Source of the DNA: an uncultured Dehalococcoidia bacterium
GTDB taxonomy: Bacteria; Chloroflexota; Dehalococcoidia; Lucifugimonadales; UBA1123
Direction of reading: 5' to 3'
Length of the DNA: 64,000 nucleotides
Assembly: GCA_951812505.1 (NCBI GenBank)
Contig: CATOSI010000002.1
Span: forward strand, 558,001-622,000
The position numbers and the translations under genes were made by a program. Below the pieces are notes generated by a model. That model was not told where the DNA came from and ran no database searches. It saw nothing but the letters and a program-made list of their open reading frames with translations. Within the stretch, counting starts at the first letter, position 1; every line of letters begins with the position of its first letter. Below, piece by piece: positions 25,935 through 35,670 of this stretch.

Positions 25935-26777
25935 ATGGCGGACACCGCGACAGTCGAACAGAACATCCAGACGGTCAGGGCCCTGTCCAACGACCTAGCC
26001 GGGTTTCTGCACACGCTCCCGGACGACGTATGGCGCGACCCGGACACCTATGCCAGCGCGTGCGCCGAGTGGAAGGTAGCCGACGTCGTAACCCACCTGA
26101 TCACGATAGCCGGCATGAAGACCATGAGCATCCAGCGCGCGCTCAGGGGCGACTCCTCTCCGCCGATGGGATACCAGCGCAAGTCCGCTGACGAACGTCT
26201 GCAAGAACTGGTCAATCTCAGGGAGGCGTACTACGAGGACATATTCTACGAATTCAACGCGTCCTGCTTGCGCTTGAACAGTCTCCTGGTCGGACTCGAA
26301 CCCGACCAGTACGATCTTCCGGCGTGGCATCCGGCCAGAGCCATGGACGTATCCAGGCTGATAGAACTTCGCGCCATGGAACTCGCCGTTCACGCATGGG
26401 ACATACGCTATGTCTTCGACCGCAGTGCCAGGATCAACCCGGTCGCTTTGCCGTTCCTGAAAGGATGGCTCCCCAACTGGCTGCGCGCTTCGTTCCGCAA
26501 GCCCGGGGACCTGGAAGGCAGTGTGACACTCAGGTTTGCCCTGACCGATTCGGACAATGAGGCGTATCATCTGAAGGTGAACTCGGATTCATTTTCCCTT
26601 GAGACTGCCGACCTCGCATCCGATGCCGATGTTACCGTATCGCTCGACTCCAGCGCGTACATCCTGTTCCTGATGGGCCGTGTGAACCTGCGCCGCTCGG
26701 TCCGCAGACGACAGATCGGGCTTGACGGCGACATGGAAGCGGCAGCGAAGTTCTCCGAGTGGTTCGTCGGCATCTGA
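25935..26777 (+). CDS. Maleylpyruvate isomerase/DinB-like metal-binding protein with SCP2-like C-terminus
   Basis: 280 residues. The N-terminal helical bundle (TVRALSNDLAGFLHTLPDDV, then AEWKVADVVTHLITIAGMKT, then ELRAMELAVHAWDIRYVFDR) matches mycothiol-dependent maleylpyruvate isomerase-like proteins, with histidines at the expected metal positions in VTHL and VHAWD. The C-terminal domain (TLRFALTDSDNEAYHLKVN to MGRVNLRRSVRR) resembles the sterol-carrier-like domain of this family. The start is 6 nt after gap, so they are likely cotranscribed. Its enzymatic role is unknown; Chloroflexota are not known for mycothiol. Confidence 0.75.
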   Translation: MADTATVEQNIQTVRALSNDLAGFLHTLPDDVWRDPDTYASACAEWKVADVVTHLITIAGMKTMSIQRALRGDSSPPMGYQRKSADERLQELVNLREAYYEDIFYEFNASCLRLNSLLVGLEPDQYDLPAWHPARAMDVSRLIELRAMELAVHAWDIRYVFDRSARINPVALPFLKGWLPNWLRASFRKPGDLEGSVTLRFALTDSDNEAYHLKVNSDSFSLETADLASDADVTVSLDSSAYILFLMGRVNLRRSVRRRQIGLDGDMEAAAKFSEWFVGI

Positions 26778-26805
26778 ACCTGTATCAGCTTGGCAGGTAG
26801 AGAGG

Positions 26806-27020
26806 ATCACCCCCACCCCAGCCCTCTCCCTTCAAGGGCTGAGAGGGGTATGTATTGAACTTGGATTGATGGAGGCACCCCCATCCTAGCCTTCCCCCAT
26901 CAAGGGGGAAGGGACTTTGGGACTCGTCCTTCGACAAGCTCAGGACGACAAGCTCAGGACGAACGGTTCATTGATTTACATACCCTTTTCAGCCCATCAA
27001 GGGAGAGGGGATTTTCTCCC
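26806..27020. repeat. Compound repeat block R2 + R3 + R1
   Basis: R2 (ACCCCCACCCCAGCCCTCTC, 26811-26850), R3 (CATCCTAGCCTTCCCCCATC then AAGGGGGAAGGGACTTTGGG, 26882-26921) and reverse R1 (TCGTCCTTCGACAAGCTCAG, then a second GACAAGCTCAGGAC, then GAACGGTTC, 26925-26968) follow one another. The order mirrors the block at 7131-7490 in the opposite orientation. Confidence 0.85.
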
Positions 27021-27038
27021 CTAATCTGACCGGGGTTT

Positions 27039-27740
27039 CTATTCCGCCAGACGCTCGGCAAGCTCCGTGAAACTCGACGTGACGATGTCGAAGCGCGACG
27101 TATCCCCTGGGTCCTCCCCCTTGCCGGGGCCAAACTCGTCAGGCCTGAACACATAGGCGGTCCTCAGACCTGCCTCACACGCGCCGTCAACGTCGTAAGC
27201 GTGGGCCGCGACCATCATCACGTCGCCGGGCTCGGCGTCCAGCATTCTCACCGCGCCCAGATACACCTCCGGGTTCGGCTTGTAAGTGCCGAACATCCCG
27301 GTAGAGAGCACGCAGTCCCAGGGCAGTCCGCCGTACTTGGCAAGGGACACCAGCAATGAGAGATTCCCGTTCGACAGCGTTCCGACGATGTGGTGCCGCT
27401 TCATCAGCGTCAGCCCCTCCACCGTGTCGGGCCATGGCCTCAGCCTGTGCCAAGCCCTGTTCAGATGGGCGACACTTTCCTCAGATAAGTCGGTCGCGCC
27501 CAGGTCTCGCAGCATCCCGTCCAGGACCTCGCGGTGGATCTGGTCCATCGTAATCCAAGCCCTCTCGCCCCGCGCGATCCTGCCCTGAAGTTCACGGAAA
27601 CCGGCGCGCCACATGTCGGCCATCATGGACCAATCTGCGTTCAGCCCGTTCTCATCGCCGAACCTATTCAACTCGGCGATGATCGAGGATCGCCAGTCCA
27701 CGGTCGTGCCGAACACGTCGAACAGAATCGCTTTCACCAT
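27039..27740 (-). CDS. Haloacid dehalogenase type II (HAD superfamily)
   Basis: 233 residues. The nucleophile Asp is in AILFDVFGTTVDWRSS, motif II in GTLSNGNLSLL, lysine in FGTYKPNPEVYLGAV, and motif IV in DVMMVAAHAYDVDGACEAGL, all as in L-2-haloacid dehalogenases. These hydrolyse 2-haloalkanoates to 2-hydroxyacids; the exact substrate is inferred from the family. Monocistronic, ending close to the repeat block at 26806-27020. Confidence 0.9.
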   Translation of the reverse strand: MVKAILFDVFGTTVDWRSSIIAELNRFGDENGLNADWSMMADMWRAGFRELQGRIARGERAWITMDQIHREVLDGMLRDLGATDLSEESVAHLNRAWHRLRPWPDTVEGLTLMKRHHIVGTLSNGNLSLLVSLAKYGGLPWDCVLSTGMFGTYKPNPEVYLGAVRMLDAEPGDVMMVAAHAYDVDGACEAGLRTAYVFRPDEFGPGKGEDPGDTSRFDIVTSSFTELAERLAE

Positions 27741-28215
27741 ATATTCACGCTTATATCGTTCATGTCACGCTGCTGATGGCCTGCAAGTGGGGTCTGGTAC
27801 CTGCATCTGACCTGTATTCACCAGCATTTGTAGCTATTCCGTCAAGAAATTTTTCTTGCTCTGATAATCATATATTATGATTTATGACTTTCAGGGTTCA
27901 GGTGTAGGTTTCGGATGTACCAGCCAGTAGTTTCATATTGGGAAGTCGTGGAGTTATTATAATTAAATTAGCACGGATGTGCAAGGGGCTGTACCATGGA
28001 GACGATTTCAGAAGAGGACTTGCAGCAGCTACTAAGACGCCAGTTCTTGGATTCCCGCCTTCGCGGGAATGACGATTGGGCGCCGCGACGGACTTTTGAA
28101 ATTGTCTGCGCCGTGAGACGGAGGCTTTTGGCACGGGCGATTGACCCAAGTGAGACGATGTGATGCAATCGCGCTATGATCCACGAAGCTCAATATCCCG
28201 TTAGGAGACGCGGAC
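27741..28215. other. Gene-free stretch with one R4 repeat
   Basis: AT-rich upstream part with no recognisable gene. An R4 palindrome (GATTCCCGCCTTCGCGGGAA, then TGACG) lies at 28050-28074. No coding relic was recognised in six frames. Confidence 0.5.
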
Positions 28216-28632
28216 ATGGATACGATCAGAAGACCGCTCGCAGTCATACTCGGAGTGATAACCCTCGCGGTGGCATTCCACTTCATATTCTCGACCTTCT
28301 ACCCGGACAGCGTGGATGTCGGCCAGGTGTGGGACGTCCTGGACTGGTTCATGGCGTTCGCGGTTGTAGTCACGCTCGTGTTGGCCTATCTACGCAAGAA
28401 GAACATGTCGTCGGACGCGATGGACTCCAGGATGTACGTCTGCGTCAACGTGGTGTTCTACTCGACGCTATGGCTAGCGATCTGGTTCTTCTGGAACTGG
28501 TTCGACAACCTTGCCGCAGGCGCAGAACTTCAGGACGATGTCCATCTGACGCTGTGGGCGTTCATAGACCCGCTGTTCATAATCCTGGTGGGCAGGTTGA
28601 GTGTGCGCCTATGGAAAGGCGATTCGCGTTAG
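28216..28632 (+). CDS. Small multi-spanning membrane protein of unknown function
   Basis: 138 residues. ATG 28216 follows TTAGGAGAC with good spacing. Four hydrophobic segments are visible: about 9-27 (LAVILGVITLAVAFHFIFS), 43-60 (WFMAFAVVVTLVLAYL), 75-96 (CVNVVFYSTLWLAIWFFWNW) and 108-126 (LTLWAFIDPLFIILVGRL). No family is recognised and no charged catalytic motif is seen. It is immediately upstream of, and convergent with, tRNA-Trp. Confidence 0.65.
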   Translation: MDTIRRPLAVILGVITLAVAFHFIFSTFYPDSVDVGQVWDVLDWFMAFAVVVTLVLAYLRKKNMSSDAMDSRMYVCVNVVFYSTLWLAIWFFWNWFDNLAAGAELQDDVHLTLWAFIDPLFIILVGRLSVRLWKGDSR

Positions 28633-28661
28633 CGGGCGGCGCTGAAACAGGATGTGGAAAG

Positions 28662-28738
28662 TGGCAGGAGCGGCAGGATTCGAACCCGCGACCCTCGGTT
28701 TTGGAGACCGATGCTCTACCAGCCTGAGCTACGCTCCT
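28662..28738 (-). tRNA. tRNA-Trp (CCA anticodon)
   Basis: A 77-nt cloverleaf on the minus strand. The acceptor stem AGGAGCG/CGCTCCT is followed by discriminator G and an encoded CCA. D-arm GCTC/GAGC, anticodon arm TCGGT-CTCCAAA-ACCGA with anticodon CCA, and T-arm with GGTTCGAATCC are all intact. Confidence 0.96.
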
Positions 28739-28963
28739 GCAATGCCGGCTGATAATGTAACATTTATTGTACTATTTCCAAGCCTCTCTTGTACAACCTT
28801 CGGATGAACCTGGGCTTCCGGCATAGTCGTCGCGTGCCCATGACGGGCATGTGCGACGATCTCGGGTTCAATCGATTTGCGGGTTCCGCACAAATGGGAC
28901 GATCTCCCCTGTTTCTCGGTTTATAGGCAGTCCTCATGGCACTCAAGCGACTACGCTCACCCA

Positions 28964-30943
28964 CTATTCGCCGGTCTCAGATAAACTCACGAGTCCCTGG
29001 TCGGCTAGCCCTCGAAACAGCTTGAGGACATGCCGAGGCTCCAGGTCGAAGTCGAACTCTGCCCCCACAGCGTCGGCTATATCGTTTACGCTGCGTTGGC
29101 CGTCGGTAAAGTTCCAGATCTCGTCTCCGATGATACGCAGCGAGTCGTATCTCATCTTCGGATCCCTGGCATTCATCTCGCGAGCCATCTGAACCAGGTC
29201 CCAGTAGCCGGTGCCCACCAGTCCGGGGGCGTCACGCTCTATCAGCCGCCTGGGCACCGCATTGCCGGGAGGGAATTCGTCAGGAACGGGACTATCGTCC
29301 TGCAGCCAACCCAATGTCTGCCGCAACCGGTCTGCAATCTCCTCCTGAACCTCATTGTTAATGGACTCCAGATCCGGGTGTTCCCTGACCTCTTTAGCAC
29401 TGGCCAGTACCAGTGCAGACGCCACCGCTTTCTGGTCCCGCTGGGCTAGCATGATGAGTCGTTTGCGTGTCCGAGTTCTGTCAGCGCTCGCTCTCGCCTC
29501 CAGCGCGATGCGACCTAGCCGAAACTGGCTGCGATTACCGACTTCTCGCATTATGGCCTGAGCCTCAGCCGGACCGGCGTAAGCCAGCTCCAGGGCTGCC
29601 AGGGCCGTCGTGATACCGCACCTGCGGAAGACCATGGGGTCGAGGTTGTCCGATGTGAGGAAATCAGTGTGGAAGTACAGGTCAGGCCAGGACATGAGAA
29701 GGGGTGATGGGATCCCATAGGCTGGATAGTAGTGGTTGTCGCTCCACGGGGTGTAGGGCAGGTCAGTAAAGTTGACGAACGGAATGCGGTCGCCTTCGCT
29801 AAACACCCACCGTGTCTCCTTCGGTGTCGACTCCATAAGGCTCACGTAATAGTCATTGATAAAGGAGGGTACGGAGTCAGGAGAGTGATAGAAGAGGAGC
29901 GCCGACTTACACTTGTTCTGGTCATGCCCCACGCTGTCCAGGGCTATTGCGGCAATAGTCCGATCAATTTCCGCTCTATGGTTGTGTACATAGTGCTTGG
30001 TGCCATGACCCTCCACGTTGATAAGAAAGCGAATTGTACGTCTGGGACGAGGTATGCGTCCTCGGGAAATGAGGGCAGATATAACGCGACCCATTTCCGC
30101 CATCAGTGCGGGGCCAGAGGCGCAGTTGGCACCAGGTTTGGTCCCTGCCGTGGCGTGGGCCACAAAGTGAATGATCTGTCCGGCCTCGTCAGTGCCGGAG
30201 ATGTCCGCCAGCAGGTTCTGAGCTTCTCCTTTGAACGTCCTGGCCTGGATATTGGCCCAGATGTTAGTGGCGCCCTGACGTGCCAATGAAGCAAGATGCT
30301 CCGCTGCTGAGTAGTTAACCGACATCGCCCAGGCAGTTGGTAGGTTGGAGGGCATGCGCAGGAGTTGCACAGGCCCAGGCAGCGACTCACGCGTGCGGAA
30401 GGGGGGTGTCTGGTACAGCAGGTAGTCAGTTATGATGCCCGCGGCACCGTGCTCCATGGCTAAGGTGGCGGCATGACCGAAACCGCTTGGCCGCGTTGTG
30501 CCCCGGATCACGACTGCCTTGCCACGCACGTCCTGCTCCTGATAGTCCTCGACTCGCTCCCCAGTGCCAACATCCACCAATTCCAGGGTAGTCCCGCCTT
30601 CAGGAGTGGAGGGCGTCCACTAGGGAAGACATGATGGTGCGTCCTCGTAGGATACCAGGAGCCTACCCGTGGGGGACCCGACTCTCAGTTCGCCGCTGAT
30701 CGGCTCCCATGCCAGGGGCATGGTAACATTCATGAATTTCGTCTCGCCATCCAGTGGATACCGCTCCACCCACACTTTGTCCAGTTTGTTGGTTCGAAGG
30801 AGGTCTGCCACGAAGTCCGTGGCCCGATGGTAACCGGAAGCGCCCGGAGATCGGTAGAACTGGGTCAAGTGAGCCGCAGACTCTAAGGCCCTCTCACCGG
30901 ACAGTTCCTGTTCCAGCATCTGTATGAGCTCTTGGCGAATCAT
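28964..30943 (-). pseudogene. M28-like peptidase gene interrupted by an in-frame TAG
   Basis: ATG 30943 follows GGAGGAG with normal spacing. The frame runs to 28964 in one register, interrupted only by TAG at 30622-30620 (after SYEDAPSCLP). The first part (about 107 residues) is an M28/DUF4910-like N-terminal region. The remainder carries a PA-like segment (RGKAVVIRGTTRPSGFGHAA), a peptidase core (HFVAHATAGTKPGANCASG, INVEGHGTKHY, IALDSVGHDQNKC, YTPWSDNHYYPAYGIP) and a C-terminal PqqD-like domain (DGQRSVNDIADAVGAEF). The TAG is not at a recognisable conserved residue, so a nonsense mutation or sequencing error is likeliest. It lies downstream of the M24 gene, probably in one operon. Confidence 0.75.
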
Positions 30944-31105
30944 GGTCATGCTCCTCCAGACTTGGGCCTGAGCGTGGTAACCAGCGCTCCTCCAGCCAGC
31001 CTTGTTTGTTTTCTCCAACACCATGGAGACTTATGGAGATGACTCCCGCTGTATCGCCGCCCACCTGCGCAATGAAAATCCTGGCCAGTCCAGCGGCGCT
31101 GATGG

Positions 31106-32257
31106 TCAATTCACTATCAGATTCGTCCCCATCTTTGTCAGTGTCTCGCATCCATTTGCGGTGACCAGCACGGTGTCTCCCACCGACATTGCCAGCCTCT
31201 GATCCCAGTCCAGCAGGATCATATGCATAAAGATCACCATGTTGGGCCGCAACACCACCGGGTTATCCTCATATATCATGGGCCAGTCCATCCATGTTGG
31301 CGGATACAGCGCCCCCAGACTATAGCCGCAGGCGTTGAGTCGGTGTTCCCCAAAACCGGACTGATCCAGGGAGTCGGCATGGGCGGAGAAGATGTCGCCG
31401 AAAGTGGAGCCGGGCCGGGCAGCGTCCTTGCAGGCTTGAAGAGCGTCGCAGCACGCGGAGTGCATGGCAAGCTGTAGCCTGCTGGGTTCTCCGGTAAGGA
31501 TCGTCCGCATGAGACAGGAATGATAGTGCCGGTAAGCCCCTCCGAATTCCAGTTGCAGTTGGTCATGGGTACCCAGTGTGTCGTAGCCCGTGAAATTCCT
31601 TACCATGAGCGCGTTCTCCCCCGACCCTATGATGAACCGGGAGGCTGGATAGTCGCCTCCTCCTCGAAAGATCGCCGACTTCATCCCGGCCAACACATCC
31701 TGCTCCGGCGTACCCGGCCTTGCCAGCCGTTGGGCCGCCGCTAAGGCATCGTCGGCCAGAGCCGCCGCTTTGCGGACGTACTCCAACTCGGCATCGCTCT
31801 TGATCAGCCTCAATCTGCTCACCAGTTCCGAGCTGTCTTCGTATTCGCAGCGACCCTCGATTGCCGTCCTCACGTTGTCCCAGCGCTTCCCGGTCAGACA
31901 CCACGCTTCCAACTCAATGCCCAACCGCCGGCCCCGGCACCCTTCTTCTTCCAGGATATTCCAAAGGTCCTGCCCTGGGTTGCTGTCGGCGCCGTCCACC
32001 CAAACACGAATATCGTCAATCACGGAGGTCAACCGCGCCTGCCGCAGGTCAGCAGATCTTGTCAGCAGAACCAGCTTGCCGTCATCTCCGAGATATAGGC
32101 ATTGGAACTGCGAGTATCCCATGGTGTCGTACCCGGTAAGGTAATACATGCTTTCCTGCCTGAAAATCAGCAGGGCTGCCAACCCCTTGCGCTGCAACTC
32201 AGCCACAACTTTCTCCCTGCGGCCGGCCAACTCCTGCTCGGTGAAGTGCAATGGCAT
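31106..32257 (-). CDS. M24-family pita-bread protein lacking metal ligands (ectoine hydrolase/creatinase-like group)
   Basis: 383 residues. ATG 32257 follows AGGAG. The creatinase-type N-terminal domain (TEQELAGRREKVVAELQRKG) and C-terminal pita-bread domain are complete. The five metal ligands of true Xaa-Pro peptidases are not kept: E237 and C248 in QLEFGGAYRHYHSCLMRTI, Y312 in CGYSLGALYPP, H345 in FMHMILLDW, and G360 in SVGDTVLVT. The GYS-G-x-YPP-W and M-x-x-F-H blocks resemble the metal-independent DoeA/EutD-type hydrolases. A hydrolase of a compact amide such as ectoine or a related compound is possible, but the substrate is inference. It precedes the M28-like gene. Confidence 0.75.
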   Translation of the reverse strand: MPLHFTEQELAGRREKVVAELQRKGLAALLIFRQESMYYLTGYDTMGYSQFQCLYLGDDGKLVLLTRSADLRQARLTSVIDDIRVWVDGADSNPGQDLWNILEEEGCRGRRLGIELEAWCLTGKRWDNVRTAIEGRCEYEDSSELVSRLRLIKSDAELEYVRKAAALADDALAAAQRLARPGTPEQDVLAGMKSAIFRGGGDYPASRFIIGSGENALMVRNFTGYDTLGTHDQLQLEFGGAYRHYHSCLMRTILTGEPSRLQLAMHSACCDALQACKDAARPGSTFGDIFSAHADSLDQSGFGEHRLNACGYSLGALYPPTWMDWPMIYEDNPVVLRPNMVIFMHMILLDWDQRLAMSVGDTVLVTANGCETLTKMGTNLIVN

Positions 32258-32406
32258 TTCGCTCCTCCTGTCTCTTGTCGTATGGACTGAATTGACTATG
32301 ATGGGACGATTTGCTTGATTCTACCACCACGGAATGAAGCCAACGCCTGTATAATCCGGTAGAGACAACCCCCAAATCGAGACCACAAGGGGGACCGGAG
32401 CGAGAT

Positions 32407-33366
32407 ATGACAACGATAAACTCGGTGCTGGGGGCATTGGATACGGCGGACCTGGGATTCACTCTGCCCCATGAACACCTGGTCGATTCGTCCGCCGGCA
32501 TCCGGGACACGTATTACGAACTGGAACTCAGAGACCAGGTCTTGGACATGGCCTTGGAGTCCTTTAACGAGGCCAAGAGTGGTGGAGTCGATACCGTCGT
32601 CGAAGTTTCTCCCATGGACCTGGGGCGGGATGTCCTCCTCATGAGGGAGGTTTCGGAAAGAACGGGGGTACAGTTCATTTGCTGCACCGGCTGCTGGCTG
32701 GATATTCCGCGAAGTTTCTGGGGTAGGGACAAGGATTTCATCGCGGACCTTTGGGTGCGAGAGATCGAACAGGGGATAGAGGGTACGGACATCAAGGCCG
32801 GCATAATCAAAGTAGCCACCAGCGACCCGATCACAGAGCAGGAAGAGTTGATGCTGCGAGCCTCGGCCCGGACACACCGACGCACCGGCGTCCCCATTAC
32901 CACCCATACGCCGGCCGAGTCACGGATAGGCGAAGAGCAAGTGCGAATCCTCAATGAGGAGGGTGTGGAGTCTCATCACATATACATAGGACACCTCAAC
33001 AACACTCTCGACCCTGACTACCATCGAGAGCTGGCCCGACTGGGAGTCTGGCTGGGCTGGGACATCAACAATCCCCTCGGCCGACCAAACCTGCCTCCAT
33101 GGGAGCAAAGAACCGACTATCTCAAAGAGCGGCTGGACGAGGGCCTGGGCGCCAACCTGATGCTGTCCCACGACTGGAATATCGTGCTGTCCCGCATCGG
33201 ATCGCCCGGCATGCCCAGCAGGGAGCAGAACCCGGACGGATACCTCTGGATCAGCCGCGCCGTAATTCCCAGGCTAATACAGTCCGGGGTCTCGGAAGCA
33301 GTCACTGACCGGATGATGATCGAAAATCCCAGGAGGTACTTCGAGGGCGTGCCCCCGTCCGACTAA
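32407..33366 (+). CDS. Phosphotriesterase-family amidohydrolase
   Basis: 319 residues. ATG 32407 follows CGGAGCGAG. The amidohydrolase metal site is visible: HxH in LGFTLPHEHLVD, the probable carbamylated lysine in GIIKVATSDPIT, histidines in GVPITTHTPAE and HHIYIGHLNN, and the final Asp in MLSHDWNIVLSR. Family members hydrolyse lactones or phosphotriesters; the substrate cannot be read. It is divergent from the M24/M28 operon with about 150 bp between. Confidence 0.9.
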   Translation: MTTINSVLGALDTADLGFTLPHEHLVDSSAGIRDTYYELELRDQVLDMALESFNEAKSGGVDTVVEVSPMDLGRDVLLMREVSERTGVQFICCTGCWLDIPRSFWGRDKDFIADLWVREIEQGIEGTDIKAGIIKVATSDPITEQEELMLRASARTHRRTGVPITTHTPAESRIGEEQVRILNEEGVESHHIYIGHLNNTLDPDYHRELARLGVWLGWDINNPLGRPNLPPWEQRTDYLKERLDEGLGANLMLSHDWNIVLSRIGSPGMPSREQNPDGYLWISRAVIPRLIQSGVSEAVTDRMMIENPRRYFEGVPPSD

Positions 33367-33534
33367 CCCGGCAGCTTCAGCCGTCCTAACACAGACAGGC
33401 TGCCGCAATGCTGCCCCCGAGACTGATCCAACAGACATCAGCGAACTACTTGTAGGATGTGGAGGAGCCCGCCTATTTCGGTAACGCCCCGACCATTCTG
33501 TGGTAACCCGACATCGCTCACCATGCGAGTGAGT

Positions 33535-34584
33535 CTATGGTGCATCTGCGTTCATGGTCGTGTTCCCAACGTTGTCTGACAGCTTCTCGTAAACCTGGAT
33601 GCGGTGCCTGTTGGACTCGGTCACGTACAGCCGTCCTTGCCGGTTCAGCTTAACGGAGATCGGACCCCAGAAATACGGCTCGACTCGCGCGGATTCCTGG
33701 TAAGGAGTCTCCACATCCGGGCCTGGAGTCACCATGATGTTAGCCCTCTGGCGCGCCTGCCACTCGTCTGAGTTGGCCGCATAGAACTCCTCGGCCCACT
33801 TTGACAGTGTCGCCTGTCCCCTGAGCTTCTCCAGGAACTCGCCGTCAGGACACAACACCTGAACGCGCTCGTTGCCCCAGTCGGCGACGTAGATAAGCCC
33901 CTCGTCATCAACCGCGACGCTGGACGGCCGCCGGAACTGACCGTCGCCATCTCCCGACTCGCCGAACTCCGCCATGAACTCACCGTCTGGAGAGAACTTC
34001 TGGATGCGATCATTTCGCCAGTCGGCGACGTACACGTTGCCGTCGCTATCAAGCGTGACGCCCCACGGCATGTTGAACTCGGCAGGACCTTCCCCTGGTC
34101 GGCCGAAGCTCGATATGAACTCGCCGTCCGCTGTGAACCTCTGGATGCGCCCGTTGTAGGCGTCCCCGACCAATACATCGCCGAAGGAATCGACTGCGAT
34201 TCCGGACGGACCATCTATCTGCCCATCGTCCGAACCGTGTTCGCCCCAGTGCCGGATGTACCTGCCGGAAGTGTCGAAGACGGTGATGCGGTGGTTGTGC
34301 TCATCGGCGAGATACAGGTTGTCTTCCGAGTCGAACGCCACGGATGTCGGCCACACGAACTGTCCGGGCTCAGAACCGTACGATCCAAAGTGGCCGTAGT
34401 AGTTGCTCTCCAGATCGCAGATGCCGATTCGTATGCCGTATGGCTGAAGCGAATTTGTACGGCTGATTACGTAGATACGGTCGTCGCTGGAGAAGGCGAT
34501 ATCCACCGGGTTGCTGAACCCGCGTCCTTCCATCGCAACGATCCCGATCGTGCGGTCGTACTTCAGCGCTTGTCTCGCTACCAT
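33535..34584 (-). CDS. NHL-repeat beta-propeller protein
   Basis: 349 residues from ATG 34584. Blades are regular, for example SVAFDSEDNLYLADEHNHRI, GIAVDSFGDVLVGDAYNGRI, GVTLDSDGNVYVADWRNDRI and SVAVDDEGLIYVADWGNERV, followed by a non-propeller insert (EFYAANSDEWQARQRANIMV) and a last blade. There is no signal peptide. It resembles the 21686-22639 product in fold but with closer repeat spacing. Role unknown; it may be a binding scaffold. Confidence 0.82.
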   Translation of the reverse strand: MVARQALKYDRTIGIVAMEGRGFSNPVDIAFSSDDRIYVISRTNSLQPYGIRIGICDLESNYYGHFGSYGSEPGQFVWPTSVAFDSEDNLYLADEHNHRITVFDTSGRYIRHWGEHGSDDGQIDGPSGIAVDSFGDVLVGDAYNGRIQRFTADGEFISSFGRPGEGPAEFNMPWGVTLDSDGNVYVADWRNDRIQKFSPDGEFMAEFGESGDGDGQFRRPSSVAVDDEGLIYVADWGNERVQVLCPDGEFLEKLRGQATLSKWAEEFYAANSDEWQARQRANIMVTPGPDVETPYQESARVEPYFWGPISVKLNRQGRLYVTESNRHRIQVYEKLSDNVGNTTMNADAP

Positions 34585-34771
34585 CTTCCACCCTGACTAC
34601 TGAGCCTCAAGCCATCAGATGAATCAAACTCCGCGACATTGACGTATGTACATTCTCGAGTCATGTCGATCGTGCCGCACTGTTCTCCGTAGAGGAGCCT
34701 CTTTCCAGCTAAATCGTTGTGATAGTATCGCAATAACCAAAGAGTAGTCCATTACGATCAGGAGTGAGCCG

Positions 34772-35665
34772 ATGCGCGTTGGATTCATTGGGACTGGGAG
34801 CATAGGACAGCCCATGGCGGGGCAGGTCCTCGCCGCGGGTTTCTCTCTGGTAGTCCACGACATAAACCGAAGCGCAGCGACTCCGCTGCTCGAAGCCGGG
34901 GCCGAGTGGGGCGACTCCCCAAAGGCAGTCGCCCAGCAGTGTGACATTGTATGCACCTGTCTTCCAGGTCCACCTGAATTCCAACAAGTGGTCCACGGCG
35001 CCAATGGCATCCTGGAAGGAATAGCTGCCGACTCTGTGCTGGTGGACCACACGACCAACTCCCCTGAACTTGTAAGAGACACTCAGCGGAGGCTGGAGAG
35101 GGCAGGGGTTGCGATGCTCGACGCCCCGGTCAGCGGCGGTGCGGAGGGTGCAAGAACACGCGACCTGACCATGCTGGTCGGGGGCAACAGCGACACCCTC
35201 GACCGCTGCAAGTCGGTTCTGGACGCGGTCGCCAGGACTGTCATGCACGTCGGTGATATAGGCGCGGGCTGCGTGTGCAAGATCGCGCACAACTGCGCCG
35301 GGTTCTCACTGGACATGGCGACAATCGAGTGCCTGACTATGGGAGTGCGAGCGGGGGTGGAGCCGTCGGTGCTGGTGGAGGTTTTCCAGAAGTGCGCGAT
35401 CGGCAGGAACTTCAACCTGCACACCCGTCTGCCCGATACGCTGTTCAGCGGCGACTTCGAGCCCCGTTTCGCGCTGAAAACGGCGATGAAGGATATGCGG
35501 CTTGCCACTGAGCTGGCAGAACACTACGGTGTTCCTATGAACCTGACCGGAGTCTGCCAGGCAGAGATGGAGGAGGCGATGACCCGAGGATGGGCCGACC
35601 TCGACAACTCTGCGTTCCTGAGGCTACAGGAGGAGAGGTCGGGAGTACAGCTACGACTAGTGTGA
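34772..35665 (+). CDS. NAD(P)-dependent 3-hydroxyisobutyrate dehydrogenase-like reductase
   Basis: 297 residues. ATG 34772 follows CAGGAGTGAG. Rossmann motif GFIGTGSIGQPMAGQVL at the N-terminus, DAPVSGGAEGARTRDLTMLVGG in the middle, and the catalytic-lysine region GAGCVCKIAHNCAGFS. The family oxidises beta-hydroxyacids. A second member lies at 62162-63094. It is followed convergently by the DUF1800 gene with only 5 bp between stops. Confidence 0.9.
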   Translation: MRVGFIGTGSIGQPMAGQVLAAGFSLVVHDINRSAATPLLEAGAEWGDSPKAVAQQCDIVCTCLPGPPEFQQVVHGANGILEGIAADSVLVDHTTNSPELVRDTQRRLERAGVAMLDAPVSGGAEGARTRDLTMLVGGNSDTLDRCKSVLDAVARTVMHVGDIGAGCVCKIAHNCAGFSLDMATIECLTMGVRAGVEPSVLVEVFQKCAIGRNFNLHTRLPDTLFSGDFEPRFALKTAMKDMRLATELAEHYGVPMNLTGVCQAEMEEAMTRGWADLDNSAFLRLQEERSGVQLRLV

Positions 35666-35670
35666 GCGGG

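Noticed and set aside
28964-30943. Stop-codon recoding of TAG (pyrrolysine or readthrough)
   Set aside because: TAG serves as a normal terminator for several genes here, and there is no conserved position or structure at the TAG.
32296-32907. Antisense frame opposite the phosphotriesterase gene
   Set aside because: No motif support; sense gene has full metal-site motifs.
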